DNA of 64,000 nt from Abiotrophia sp938010525. GTDB taxonomy: Bacteria; Bacillota; Bacilli; Lactobacillales; Aerococcaceae. This document shows positions 51,165 to 59,430 of the stretch, piece by piece. The stretch lies in NCBI RefSeq assembly GCF_938010525.1, contig NZ_CALLVK010000023.1, positions 1 to 64,000 on the forward strand. The letters run 5' to 3'. Positions within the stretch are counted from its first letter, which is position 1, and each line of letters begins with the position of its first letter. The translations under genes were made by a program, and so were the position numbers. Under the pieces are notes generated by a model, which made no database searches, had not been told where the DNA came from, and was given only the letters and a program-made list of their open reading frames with translations.

Positions 51165-53684
51165 ATGGCTGAGCAAATACGTTTGATTGGCGAAGTTGAA
51201 TCGGTCTTCTTCGAAAACCCACAGAATCTTTATAAGGTGCTAAGGGTTAAGGTGCTAGAGACGGACAACGACCTAATAAGCGAGGACCATGTTACTTGTA
51301 CGGGTCAATTTGCATCCTTGCATCTCGATACGGCCTATGAATTCTATGGCCAAGTAACCGTGCATCCGCGTTATGGCGAGCAATTTGCGGTTAGTCGCTA
51401 CCAACAAGTAGCGCCAACTTCTGAAGCGGGACTAGTAGACTTTCTTTCTAGTGCCCGCTTCACTGGGATTGGTAAAACTCTAGCCCAAAGGATTGTGGAT
51501 CAGCTGGGATTGGAAGCCATTGATTTAATCTTGCAAGATCCTGACTGCCTCAAATCGGTCAAAGGCCTAACACCAGACAAACGCCAAGTGCTAGCCCAAA
51601 CCTTGCGTCAACACCAGGGAACTGAACGCATCTTCTTGCAGCTAACAGAGTGGGGCTTTGGACCTAAGCTAGCGGATAAAATTTATCAGACCTTCAAGGA
51701 TCAAACGCTGGCTACGATTGAGAATAATCCCTACGCCCTAGTGGCCAAGGTAGAAGGGGTTGGCTTCAATAAGGCCGATGCCCTGGCTGAACAACTTGGT
51801 ATTGAGGCTGACGCTGTCACGCGTTTGGTGGCGGGGCTCTATACGGCCGTATCCGAAGTTTGCTTGCGGTCCGGAGATACCTATGTCCAGCGACCACGTT
51901 TGTTGGCGCTTGCTACCAAGATTCTAGAACGTAGTCGGTCTTATCTGATTGAGGAAGAGCGCCTAGCAGAAGCCTTGGACTTGGCTATCTTGGAAGGGAC
52001 GCTCTATTCCTTGGACCAAGGCATTATGTTGCCAAGTCTCTATCACGCGGAAATGGGAATCGTCCGACGTATCAGTGACTTCTTCCAGTATGAAGAAGTG
52101 GAGACTTTCAGCAAGACAGAAATTGAAGACAAGCTGGATCAAGTAGCCCGCGAGACGGGAATCGACTATGATGAAACTCAACGCCAGGCCATGATCCTAG
52201 CCTTGCAATCGCCACTTTCAGTGATTACGGGTGGGCCAGGTACGGGGAAGACAACCTTGATACGTGGAATTTTGACGCTTCACCGGCTCTTGCATGGCTA
52301 TCCTCAGGGCGATGTGACCAATCCTTATCAGACTGGCCCCGTCTTGTTAGCTGCACCAACGGGGCGAGCAGCCAAACGTATGCAGGAAATGACCGATATT
52401 CCGGCTTCCACCATCCACCGGCTGATTGGGTTTAATCGTGAGACCACAGTGGAGGGCTTTGATCCGACGCCACTGGAAGGTCAGCTACTGGTAGTGGATG
52501 AAATGTCCATGGTGGATACCTGGTTGATGAATTGGCTCTGGATGGCCATTGGCTACCGAATTCAAGTCATTCTGGTAGGGGATAAGCATCAGTTGCCTTC
52601 GGTCGGGCCAGGTAAAGTCTTTTCAGACTTGATTGAGTCTGGGGTAATTCCCACCATCAGTTTGACTAAGATTTATCGCCAAGCCCAAGATAGTTCCATC
52701 ATTCAACTAGCCCATCAGATTCGCCAGGGACGCCTACCGCAGAACCTTATGGAAAGACAGCCTGACCGTTCCTTTATCCCATGTAAGACCCAGCAGGTAG
52801 CCCAAGTGGTGGAACAGGTGGTAGGCCACGCCTTGACTAGGGGCTTTGATGCCAATACCTTGCAAGTTCTGGCGCCAATGTACAAGGGGCCTGCCGGCAT
52901 TACCGCCCTCAACCAACTCTTGCAAGGACTCTTCAATCCACCTAGCCGCAAGAAACCTCAACTAGAGTATTTTGACCAAATTTTTCGTCTGGGGGACAAG
53001 GTGCTTCAGTTGGTGAACAATGCGGAGGAAGGCGTCTATAATGGGGACATCGGGAAAATTGTCGGTGTTTTCTCAGCCCAGGCGTCTAACAGTGGGAGCG
53101 AAGAGGTCGTGGTGGCCTTTGATGATGATAAGGAACTGACCTATCGACGGTCAGATTTCGATCAGTTGACTCTGGCCTACTGTTGTTCAGTCCACAAATC
53201 CCAGGGGAGTGAGTATCCGCTAGTTATTCTGCCTCTGGTCGATGCCTACTATCGCATGTTACGTCAGGACTTGCTATACACAGCAGTCACGCGAGCGCAG
53301 GCGAGTTTAGTTTTGGTGGGGGACCCGGATGCTTATGTCCAAGCGGTTAGTCAGGATCGTGATCAACGCCGTACCAACCTGAAGGACCTACTACAAGTTA
53401 AATTAGCTGGGCTGACGCAGGGAGAGAAGGTAGAGCAAGAACTAGTGTCAGGAGAGAGCCAAGTTTTAGGCCTCGATGCTGGAAAAGTTGAAGTTAGTGC
53501 AACAAATCAGCCCTTGCCTCAAGCTAGTCCTGCGGCAAGTATTTCGGTTGCGGTGCAATCAAGAGACTTGGCACCTAAGCAGCAAGAGTCCTTCCGCTTA
53601 AGTCAGGATTTGATAGAACAAATTGATCCCATGATTGGCATGGAGGGCATCAGCCCTTACGACTTTGAGAGTCAGACTTGCTAA
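51165..53684 (+). CDS. recD2: RecD2 (YrrC) DNA helicase
   Basis: RecD2 is a 5'-3' superfamily 1B helicase in DNA repair that works without RecBC. The 839 residues begin with the RecD2-specific N-terminal extension (helix-hairpin-helix region about 90-200). Walker A GGPGTGKTT is at about 356-364, VVDEMSMVD is motif II, and the C-terminal motif YCCSVHKSQGSEYP is intact. A variable tail (about 745-839) follows. AAAGGAGG precedes the ATG. The position after mnmA matches Bacillus yrrC. Confidence 0.95.
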   Translation: MAEQIRLIGEVESVFFENPQNLYKVLRVKVLETDNDLISEDHVTCTGQFASLHLDTAYEFYGQVTVHPRYGEQFAVSRYQQVAPTSEAGLVDFLSSARFTGIGKTLAQRIVDQLGLEAIDLILQDPDCLKSVKGLTPDKRQVLAQTLRQHQGTERIFLQLTEWGFGPKLADKIYQTFKDQTLATIENNPYALVAKVEGVGFNKADALAEQLGIEADAVTRLVAGLYTAVSEVCLRSGDTYVQRPRLLALATKILERSRSYLIEEERLAEALDLAILEGTLYSLDQGIMLPSLYHAEMGIVRRISDFFQYEEVETFSKTEIEDKLDQVARETGIDYDETQRQAMILALQSPLSVITGGPGTGKTTLIRGILTLHRLLHGYPQGDVTNPYQTGPVLLAAPTGRAAKRMQEMTDIPASTIHRLIGFNRETTVEGFDPTPLEGQLLVVDEMSMVDTWLMNWLWMAIGYRIQVILVGDKHQLPSVGPGKVFSDLIESGVIPTISLTKIYRQAQDSSIIQLAHQIRQGRLPQNLMERQPDRSFIPCKTQQVAQVVEQVVGHALTRGFDANTLQVLAPMYKGPAGITALNQLLQGLFNPPSRKKPQLEYFDQIFRLGDKVLQLVNNAEEGVYNGDIGKIVGVFSAQASNSGSEEVVVAFDDDKELTYRRSDFDQLTLAYCCSVHKSQGSEYPLVILPLVDAYYRMLRQDLLYTAVTRAQASLVLVGDPDAYVQAVSQDRDQRRTNLKDLLQVKLAGLTQGEKVEQELVSGESQVLGLDAGKVEVSATNQPLPQASPAASISVAVQSRDLAPKQQESFRLSQDLIEQIDPMIGMEGISPYDFESQTC

Positions 53685-53718
53685 AGTCCTTTATTCTTAG
53701 CGAATAAGGGGCTTTTTT
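53685..53718 (+). terminator. Terminator after recD2
   Basis: AGTCCTTTATTC (53685-53696) pairs over 12 positions with GAATAAGGGGCT, including two G-T pairs, followed by a T-run. Confidence 0.9.
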
Positions 53719-53762
53719 CATGTTTTGAGTTTGTGAAATAAACGCTACCAAGTGCAAAATAA

Positions 53763-53790
53763 TTGTCTATTCTACTGAGCATGATATAAT
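53763..53790 (+). promoter_or_regulatory. Promoter of sodA
   Basis: TTGTCT (53763-53768) and TATAAT (53785-53790) are 16 nt apart, and TGA before the -10 makes it extended. No metal-regulator box was recognised. Confidence 0.75.
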
Positions 53791-53821
53791 CTAGGTATAC
53801 TATATCCGAGGAGGAATGACC

Positions 53822-54424
53822 ATGTCATTTACATTACCAGCCTTGCCTTACGCCTATGATGCGCTTGAACCAGCTTTTGACGCGCGCACCATGGAAATTC
53901 ACCACACCAAACACCACCAAACCTACGTTAACAACTTGAATGCAGCTTTAGAAGGCCATGCTGACTTGGCAGCTAAGTCTATTGAAGACTTAGTCGCTAA
54001 CCTTAAGGATTTGCCTGAAAGCATCCAAACAGCGGTCCGTAACAATGGTGGGGGTCACTTCAACCACAGCTTCTTCTGGGAAAGCCTACAAGCACCAAGT
54101 TCAGAAGCAGCTATTCCTGCTGGGCTTAAGTCTCGCTTAGAAGCAGACTTTGGTTCTGTTGAAGCCTTCAAAGAAGCTTTCGCTAAGGCAGCTGCGACTC
54201 GCTTTGGTTCTGGTTGGGCTTGGCTTGTAGACCGTGACGGTCACTTAGAAGTCCTATCTACTGCTAACCAAGACACACCATTAGAATTGGGGCTTAAGCC
54301 ACTTTTAGGTTTAGATGTGTGGGAACATGCTTACTACCTCCACTATCAAAACCGTCGTCCAGACTATATCCAAGCCTTTTTCTCAGTAGTTAACTGGGAT
54401 AAGGTAGCATCACGTTTGGGCTAA
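53822..54424 (+). CDS. sodA: Superoxide dismutase, Mn/Fe family
   Basis: This enzyme converts superoxide to oxygen and peroxide in the cytoplasm. ATG 53822 (MSFTLPALPYAYDALEP) is preferred over ATG 53816, which is too close to GAGGAGG. The 200 residues carry the metal ligands His about 27 (EIHHTKHH), His about 82 (HFNHSFFW), Asp about 163 and His about 167 (LDVWEHAYY). The GGGHFNHSFFW context favours manganese. It is a single-gene unit. Confidence 0.96.
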   Translation: MSFTLPALPYAYDALEPAFDARTMEIHHTKHHQTYVNNLNAALEGHADLAAKSIEDLVANLKDLPESIQTAVRNNGGGHFNHSFFWESLQAPSSEAAIPAGLKSRLEADFGSVEAFKEAFAKAAATRFGSGWAWLVDRDGHLEVLSTANQDTPLELGLKPLLGLDVWEHAYYLHYQNRRPDYIQAFFSVVNWDKVASRLG

Positions 54425-54444
54425 TATTGGACTAGCGCATAGAG

Positions 54445-54472
54445 AAGCTGAGACTTAGGTCTCAGCTTTTTT
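54445..54472 (+). terminator. Terminator after sodA
   Basis: AAGCTGAGAC pairs with GTCTCAGCTT around a 4-nt loop, followed by T-run. Confidence 0.93.
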
Positions 54473-54733
54473 GTATTTAAGAGATCACTTGATAGTGATG
54501 GTCGTTGTTAAAGTAAAGGTGACTAGGAAAAGTATTTAACCTATTTTATAGAAAACTGTAGATTAGCCTATAAGAATTTAAGTGTGCAATAGATTTAGAG
54601 ACTGGATTAAGGAGAATAAGTAGAGGTATTCAAAGATAGAAGCATTTAGGGTATAAGCTATTCTAATAAATACTTCAATTACGAACATTGGCTTAACAAA
54701 CAATAGATTTTATTCAAGTGGGATAAAATTATC
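54473..54733. other. AT-rich spacer without a gene
   Basis: This stretch is visibly more AT-rich than its neighbours. It has no open frame with a ribosome site, no convincing RNA structure and no repeat that I can find. It may be the worn remnant of inserted DNA, but nothing identifies it. Confidence 0.5.
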
Positions 54734-54762
54734 TTGAAAGTAAGCGGGAAATCGGATACAAT
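54734..54762 (+). promoter_or_regulatory. Promoter of the ABC exporter operon
   Basis: TTGAAA (54734-54739) and TACAAT (54757-54762) are 17 nt apart, 60 nt before the start codon. Confidence 0.75.
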
Positions 54763-54822
54763 CCAACTAATATTTAATGTTTTTTTAATCTATACCTATT
54801 TTAGCCTTGAGGAGGTCGCAAA

Positions 54823-57252
54823 ATGTTCAAACTAGAGTTTAGGCACTTTTTAAAGAATCATCGCTTTGTCTACTTACTCTTAATCTTGCCACTTGTTACC
54901 ATGCTAGGGCTAGGACTATATCGTGGACAGGTTAGTCATGACCTAAGGCATCAAGAGCGACAACAGGCTAATCGTTTGGCTTCAGATTTGAACTGGTCCA
55001 TCTCCAACATGCAAAGGCAGGGGGTATCAGAGGAAAATCCACTTTTAGTTAGCTTGAAGGAAGCAGAAAAGACACGTTTTGATTACAGTGTGGCGGCCTA
55101 TTATGAAGAATGGGATCGAGTGAACCAGGACAAGCTCTCTATATGGCGAACCCTATTAGCTCTCAATAATCAGGGTAAGGAGTTATTGAGTATCTCGCGT
55201 CAACAGATAGAAGCAGAATTACCTGTTATCGAATGGCAAGTCAATTACCAAATCGGTCGCTTGGATGTCAAGACAACGCGAGAATCCAGTTATCTAATGA
55301 CACAACTCTCTCCTTATTTATTGGGAATTCCACTGCTTTTGTTGTTCTCCTATTTGGTAGGGCTACCACTCCTAAGAGATTTCTTCTCTAATCAGCAGGC
55401 TTTTCTCAAAACTTTACCTATACCTTATAGTCGCTTGCTAAGCCGACGCTTAGGTGTATTCTTGTGCCTGGGACTAGGCTATGGTTTGTCGATGGCAGTT
55501 GGGTGGGCTATCTATCATGTTCTTTTTGACCAACTTCCCCTTACGGCTTTACTTCATTATCCTATGGCACCTAGTTGGCCCCTGTGGCAGGGGATCTTGG
55601 CTCTCTATCTATTCTGGTTAGGGCTGGTAATTCTTTTCTGGCTTATTTTGCTACTTATTAATCGATGGGTACAAGAGCTTTTATTAGTTTGGCTAGGTCT
55701 AGGTGTATCGGTTACTTTATTAGCTGAGTTTAGTCGCCTTTTTGACTTTTATCCTTTTTATTCTATTTTTAGTTACTGGGATATTAATGGTTTTGTTTCA
55801 CACCAGTCAAGCCTAGAATTTTTCTATACAGTGGTGATTCTTTTCGGTCTCTTACTTGGTGTCTGGCGGGTGATAGTAACCCTATCCTATGCAGTACTTA
55901 AACGTGGTCGAGCGCGTCGCCGTTACGACTTGTCTTCTAGCCGTTTCCAAACAAGTTTTGAATGGCTGAAGCTATTAAGAGGTCACCTTTGGTTTCAAAT
56001 TTGCTTGTGTATCTTGGCCTTTTTCCTCTATTATGGTGTTTCACAGGGGATTCAGTACCATCAATTACAAGCAGCTAACATTGCGCAAAAATCTGAGTTT
56101 CTTAAGATTAATCTGAGTGATTATCGTCAGGCCTATCCAACGGAAGAACTCTATCAGGCAGCGCTAGCAAGTTTTCAACGCCAAGAAGCTCTTGTTGAGG
56201 AACTTAAACAAGGGAAAACCAAGTTAGCCACGGAAATGGAGTACGATGAACTGAAAGAGGATGTTGACTTCCTACAAGGCAAAGGTGATAGAACTTTATT
56301 GCCAATCCGTGACTGGATTTTTATGCCGAATGCTTACATCAATTATCAGTTAGCCGAGTGGAAACGAAATTATGGGATTGATTTTCAGCTGCCTGGTGGT
56401 CCATATTGGACGCTCTATATTCCAAATTATGAGCAATCACCAAGAAGTGGTGAGGACCAGCCACCACTTTCGATTGATATTGCGGTCTTTGAAGCCTATC
56501 TAGCGCGTGTCAGCAAGCCTATGAAATCTTATACTGCACTAGGAATAGTCGGTAACTTGTTTGAAGAGCGTCTCTATTTAGGGCTCTGGGTTATTTTGGT
56601 AATCTTCCTAGTAGCGCCTACTGTGCTAGATAAAGAAACCGGGCGCTGGCGATTCCAGGCAACCTTGCCTCTAGCAAGGAAGCATCTCCTTAAGTTGCGT
56701 CGACGCTTAAGCCTTCAACAGGTGTTTCTACTAATGCTAGGGTCAGTTATCTTGCTTGCCTTGACTGGTAGTTTAATAGCAGGTTTAGGCCATATTCAGT
56801 TACCTCAGGTCAGATATTTAGTAGATGGCCAACAGTGGGGTGGTTTGATTGGTCAGCGCTTGCGTGTGCCAAGTACTCATCAATTTTTTGAGATAATGCC
56901 TAGCTGGTATTACTATCTAGAGGCTTTCGCGCTGTTTGTTGCAGTTACTTACTTTATTAATAGCCTTTGCCATTTTGTTGCTAGATGGGTTAAGTCGACT
57001 GCAATCTATATTAGTTTAGTCGCTGGAATCTTAGGTATTGGTTATGGGGCAACTCTCTTATTGCCGAGTCTGGCACAGGCCATGAGTCCCTTCCGTTATT
57101 TGGATTTAGCCCCGGTATTGGACGGACGCCTCTCTGTTTCTTTAGGTCAAGGTCTTTTGACTCATTGGACTGGCCTAGTAGTCTGTGGTCTTGCAGGCTT
57201 GTTTTTGAATATGTGCTTGCCTTGTACTCTGAAAGGACGTGACCGTATATGA
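54823..57252 (+). CDS. Large ABC-2-like permease with two transmembrane halves
   Basis: The 809-residue membrane protein looks like two ABC-2-type permease units in tandem. The first (about 1-360) has an N-terminal helix, an extracellular loop (about 35-160) and five further helices. The second (about 385-805) repeats that plan: a helix at about 393-410, a large outer loop with helical and beta segments (about 412-580), then helices near 585-603, 635-660, 705-725, 735-755 and 780-800. AAAs or ATP motifs are absent. GAGGAGG precedes ATG 54823. The stop overlaps the ATPase gene by 4 nt. The substrate is unknown; peptide or lipid export and self-protection are possible. Confidence 0.75.
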   Translation: MFKLEFRHFLKNHRFVYLLLILPLVTMLGLGLYRGQVSHDLRHQERQQANRLASDLNWSISNMQRQGVSEENPLLVSLKEAEKTRFDYSVAAYYEEWDRVNQDKLSIWRTLLALNNQGKELLSISRQQIEAELPVIEWQVNYQIGRLDVKTTRESSYLMTQLSPYLLGIPLLLLFSYLVGLPLLRDFFSNQQAFLKTLPIPYSRLLSRRLGVFLCLGLGYGLSMAVGWAIYHVLFDQLPLTALLHYPMAPSWPLWQGILALYLFWLGLVILFWLILLLINRWVQELLLVWLGLGVSVTLLAEFSRLFDFYPFYSIFSYWDINGFVSHQSSLEFFYTVVILFGLLLGVWRVIVTLSYAVLKRGRARRRYDLSSSRFQTSFEWLKLLRGHLWFQICLCILAFFLYYGVSQGIQYHQLQAANIAQKSEFLKINLSDYRQAYPTEELYQAALASFQRQEALVEELKQGKTKLATEMEYDELKEDVDFLQGKGDRTLLPIRDWIFMPNAYINYQLAEWKRNYGIDFQLPGGPYWTLYIPNYEQSPRSGEDQPPLSIDIAVFEAYLARVSKPMKSYTALGIVGNLFEERLYLGLWVILVIFLVAPTVLDKETGRWRFQATLPLARKHLLKLRRRLSLQQVFLLMLGSVILLALTGSLIAGLGHIQLPQVRYLVDGQQWGGLIGQRLRVPSTHQFFEIMPSWYYYLEAFALFVAVTYFINSLCHFVARWVKSTAIYISLVAGILGIGYGATLLLPSLAQAMSPFRYLDLAPVLDGRLSVSLGQGLLTHWTGLVVCGLAGLFLNMCLPCTLKGRDRI

Positions 57253-58097
57253 TTGAAGTGAAAAATCTGAGCCTTGCCTATGGCAGTAAAGCGATTTTGA
57301 AGCAAGTAAATTTTCAAATTGAGGCCGGGGAAGTAGTAGGCTTAGTGGGACCTAATGGTGCAGGTAAAACGACTTTACTGTCAGCCTTAACGGGCTTATT
57401 GCCATATTCGGAGGGACAAGTAAAGGTTGCTGGGCTTTACATGCCAGCAGGTAAAGAACTTTATCGTAAGATTGGGTTCATGCAAGATAATAGTGTTCTC
57501 TATCCACAGCTAACGGGCTACGATCACCTTCAGTATATAGCCTTAGCCCAGGGATTCTCCAAAGAGAGCATTATTGAAACGGCTGAAAGAGTAGGAATGA
57601 TAGGGTATTTAGATCAAGCGGTGGGGACTTATTCCTTGGGAATGAAACAACACTTGCTCTTTGCTTGTGCTATGCTCCACCGGCCACAAGTACTTTTTCT
57701 GGATGAACCTTACAATGGTTTAGATCCTACTAGCCTGATTCGGATTCGAGAGTTAGTGATGCAACTTAATCGCGAAGAGGGGATGACGGTATTGATTTCT
57801 TCGCATAATCTTGACGAAATCGACCGAATGACTCGTCGAATTCTATTTGTTAAAGAAGGCCAAATTATTGAACGCACTTTGGCCCAAAGTGAAACGAGTG
57901 ACTATGTGGTAACTGTTCAAGAAAAGTTAGCCGATGATTGGATTCGTCGCTTATCGGATCATAGCTTTCTTGTATCTGCCTCTCAACTGAGCCAAGCTTT
58001 AGGTGGTTTGGAAGGAGCGGGATTGACTCTGATAGGAGTGGAGCCTCGCCAGTTTGGCAGTGAACAGGTCTACCGTGAACTTTTCGAAGTGAACTGA
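57249..58097 (+). CDS. ABC transporter ATP-binding protein
   Basis: This is the nucleotide-binding subunit for the neighbouring permease. The 282 residues show Walker A GPNGAGKTT (about 34-42), the signature YSLGMKQ (about 128-134) in place of LSGGQ, as is common in ABC-2 exporters, Walker B VLFLDEPYNGLDP and the switch SSHNLDE. A C-terminal accessory domain (about 215-282) follows. The ATGA overlap with the permease gene supports a two-gene complex. Confidence 0.92.
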   Translation: MIEVKNLSLAYGSKAILKQVNFQIEAGEVVGLVGPNGAGKTTLLSALTGLLPYSEGQVKVAGLYMPAGKELYRKIGFMQDNSVLYPQLTGYDHLQYIALAQGFSKESIIETAERVGMIGYLDQAVGTYSLGMKQHLLFACAMLHRPQVLFLDEPYNGLDPTSLIRIRELVMQLNREEGMTVLISSHNLDEIDRMTRRILFVKEGQIIERTLAQSETSDYVVTVQEKLADDWIRRLSDHSFLVSASQLSQALGGLEGAGLTLIGVEPRQFGSEQVYRELFEVN

Positions 58098-58102
58098 TGA
58101 TA

Positions 58103-58137
58103 AAAAGGCAAGCAAGCTATCTAGCTACTTGCCTTTT
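58103..58137 (+). terminator. Terminator of the ABC operon
   Basis: AAAAGGCAAG pairs with CTTGCCTTTT; an inner AGCTA/TAGCT stem strengthens it. Confidence 0.88.
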
Positions 58138-58163
58138 ATTGCTATCTGGGGCAGGCTCACCAC

Positions 58164-58192
58164 TTGAAAACACGAACAAATTTTCGTATACT
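58164..58192 (+). promoter_or_regulatory. Promoter of dinB
   Basis: TTGAAA (58164-58169) and TATACT (58187-58192) are 17 nt apart. The spacer is almost wholly filled by a LexA-like site. Confidence 0.8.
58173..58186. promoter_or_regulatory. LexA (SOS) box of dinB
   Basis: CGAACAAATTTTCG differs at one position from the Gram-positive LexA consensus CGAACN4GTTCG. It lies exactly between -35 and -10, where bound LexA would block polymerase. Confidence 0.72.
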
Positions 58193-58227
58193 AGAGGAGA
58201 AGTATGATAGGGGAGAGGAGGGGCATC

Positions 58228-59349
58228 ATGCGCTATGGGATTTTAGAGTTTAAGGATCCGGTGCCGGACACATCACGTAAGATACTGCATGTGGATATGG
58301 ATGCCTTCTATGCCAATGTCGAGGCGCGGGATAATCCAGCGATTGCTCATAAACCTATTGTGATTGCCAAGCATCCCAAGTTAACCGGTGGACGGGGCAT
58401 CGTCTCTACTTGCAACTACAAGGCGCGCGAATATGGCATCCATTCGGCCATGACGGCTGCTGAAGCCTTCAAACGCTGTCCCCATGCGGTCTTTATCGCG
58501 GGCGATTGGTCCCACTATCAGGAAGTGTCTCAGCAGATTCGGGCAATTTTTGCCCAGTACACGGATTTGATTGAGCCCATGTCCCTGGATGAGGCCTATC
58601 TGGATGTGACTCATAATAAGCTGGGCATTCAAAGTGCGACCTATTTAGCTCAGCGCATTCAAGCCCAGATTAAGGCAGAACTCAACCTAACCTGTTCGAT
58701 TGGGGTGTCCTATAACAAGTTCCTAGCCAAAATTGCCTCTGACTATCGTAAGCCCTTTGGTATTACGGTGGTGACACCTGATCAAGCCTTAGAATTTTTA
58801 GATGACCTACCCATTGATAAGTTCTATGGGGTGGGGCGGCAGTCAGTACCTTATTTTCACCAGAGGGGGATTATGACTGGGGCGGATTTGCGAGCAATTG
58901 AATTAGAAGACCTGATTGAAAATTTTGGTAAAATGGGCAAATCCCTCTACTACAAGGTGCGCGGGGTCCATGATGCGCCAGTCCAGCCCCACCGTGAGCG
59001 CAAGTCCATTGGTAAAGAAACGACCTTCATTCAGTTTCTGGCGGAAGAAGAGGGGGTTCTAGATGCCTTGACCCAGCTGACTAAGCGGGTGGTGGCAATC
59101 TTAAAGGCCAAGAATTTCCACGCCCAGACCGTGACGCTTAAGATTCGCTATGATGATTTCGAGACCTTAACGCGTCAACTATCTTTGGGCTCTCCTAGCC
59201 AAGATGTGGAGGTGATTAGCCAGGCGGTGCAGGAACTCTGGGAGCTTCACGGTCATTTGCATAAGACCGTCCGCCTACTGGGAGTCTCTACAGCTGGGCT
59301 AATCCAGCTCGATAAGGTTAATACGCAATTATCTTTTGAAAAAATGTAA
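58228..59349 (+). CDS. dinB: DNA polymerase IV
   Basis: This Y-family polymerase performs error-prone translesion synthesis. ATG 58228 stands 5 nt after AGAGGAGGG; ATG 58204 lies upstream of that site and was rejected. The 373 residues contain the metal motifs HVDMDAFYA (about 20-28) and SLDEAYLD (about 119-126), the helix-hairpin-helix region (LPIDKFYGVG) and the little-finger domain. The usual clamp-binding peptide at the end is represented by QLSFEKM. Confidence 0.95.
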   Translation: MRYGILEFKDPVPDTSRKILHVDMDAFYANVEARDNPAIAHKPIVIAKHPKLTGGRGIVSTCNYKAREYGIHSAMTAAEAFKRCPHAVFIAGDWSHYQEVSQQIRAIFAQYTDLIEPMSLDEAYLDVTHNKLGIQSATYLAQRIQAQIKAELNLTCSIGVSYNKFLAKIASDYRKPFGITVVTPDQALEFLDDLPIDKFYGVGRQSVPYFHQRGIMTGADLRAIELEDLIENFGKMGKSLYYKVRGVHDAPVQPHRERKSIGKETTFIQFLAEEEGVLDALTQLTKRVVAILKAKNFHAQTVTLKIRYDDFETLTRQLSLGSPSQDVEVISQAVQELWELHGHLHKTVRLLGVSTAGLIQLDKVNTQLSFEKM

Positions 59350-59370
59350 AACAGGTCTGTTACTTTTTAA

Positions 59371-59404
59371 AATAACTGTTATAATATGAAGTATAACAGT
59401 TATT
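59371..59404. promoter_or_regulatory. Perfect 13-bp inverted repeat over the promoter of the YtoI-like gene
   Basis: AATAACTGTTATA (59371-59383) and TATAACAGTTATT (59392-59404) are exact complements around 8 nt. The left arm contains an extended -10, TGTTATAAT (59377-59385). With only two GC pairs the stem is poor as a terminator for dinB, so an operator is more likely. Confidence 0.65.
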
Positions 59405-59430
59405 TTTGTGTCTAAAGAGAAGGTGACTAT

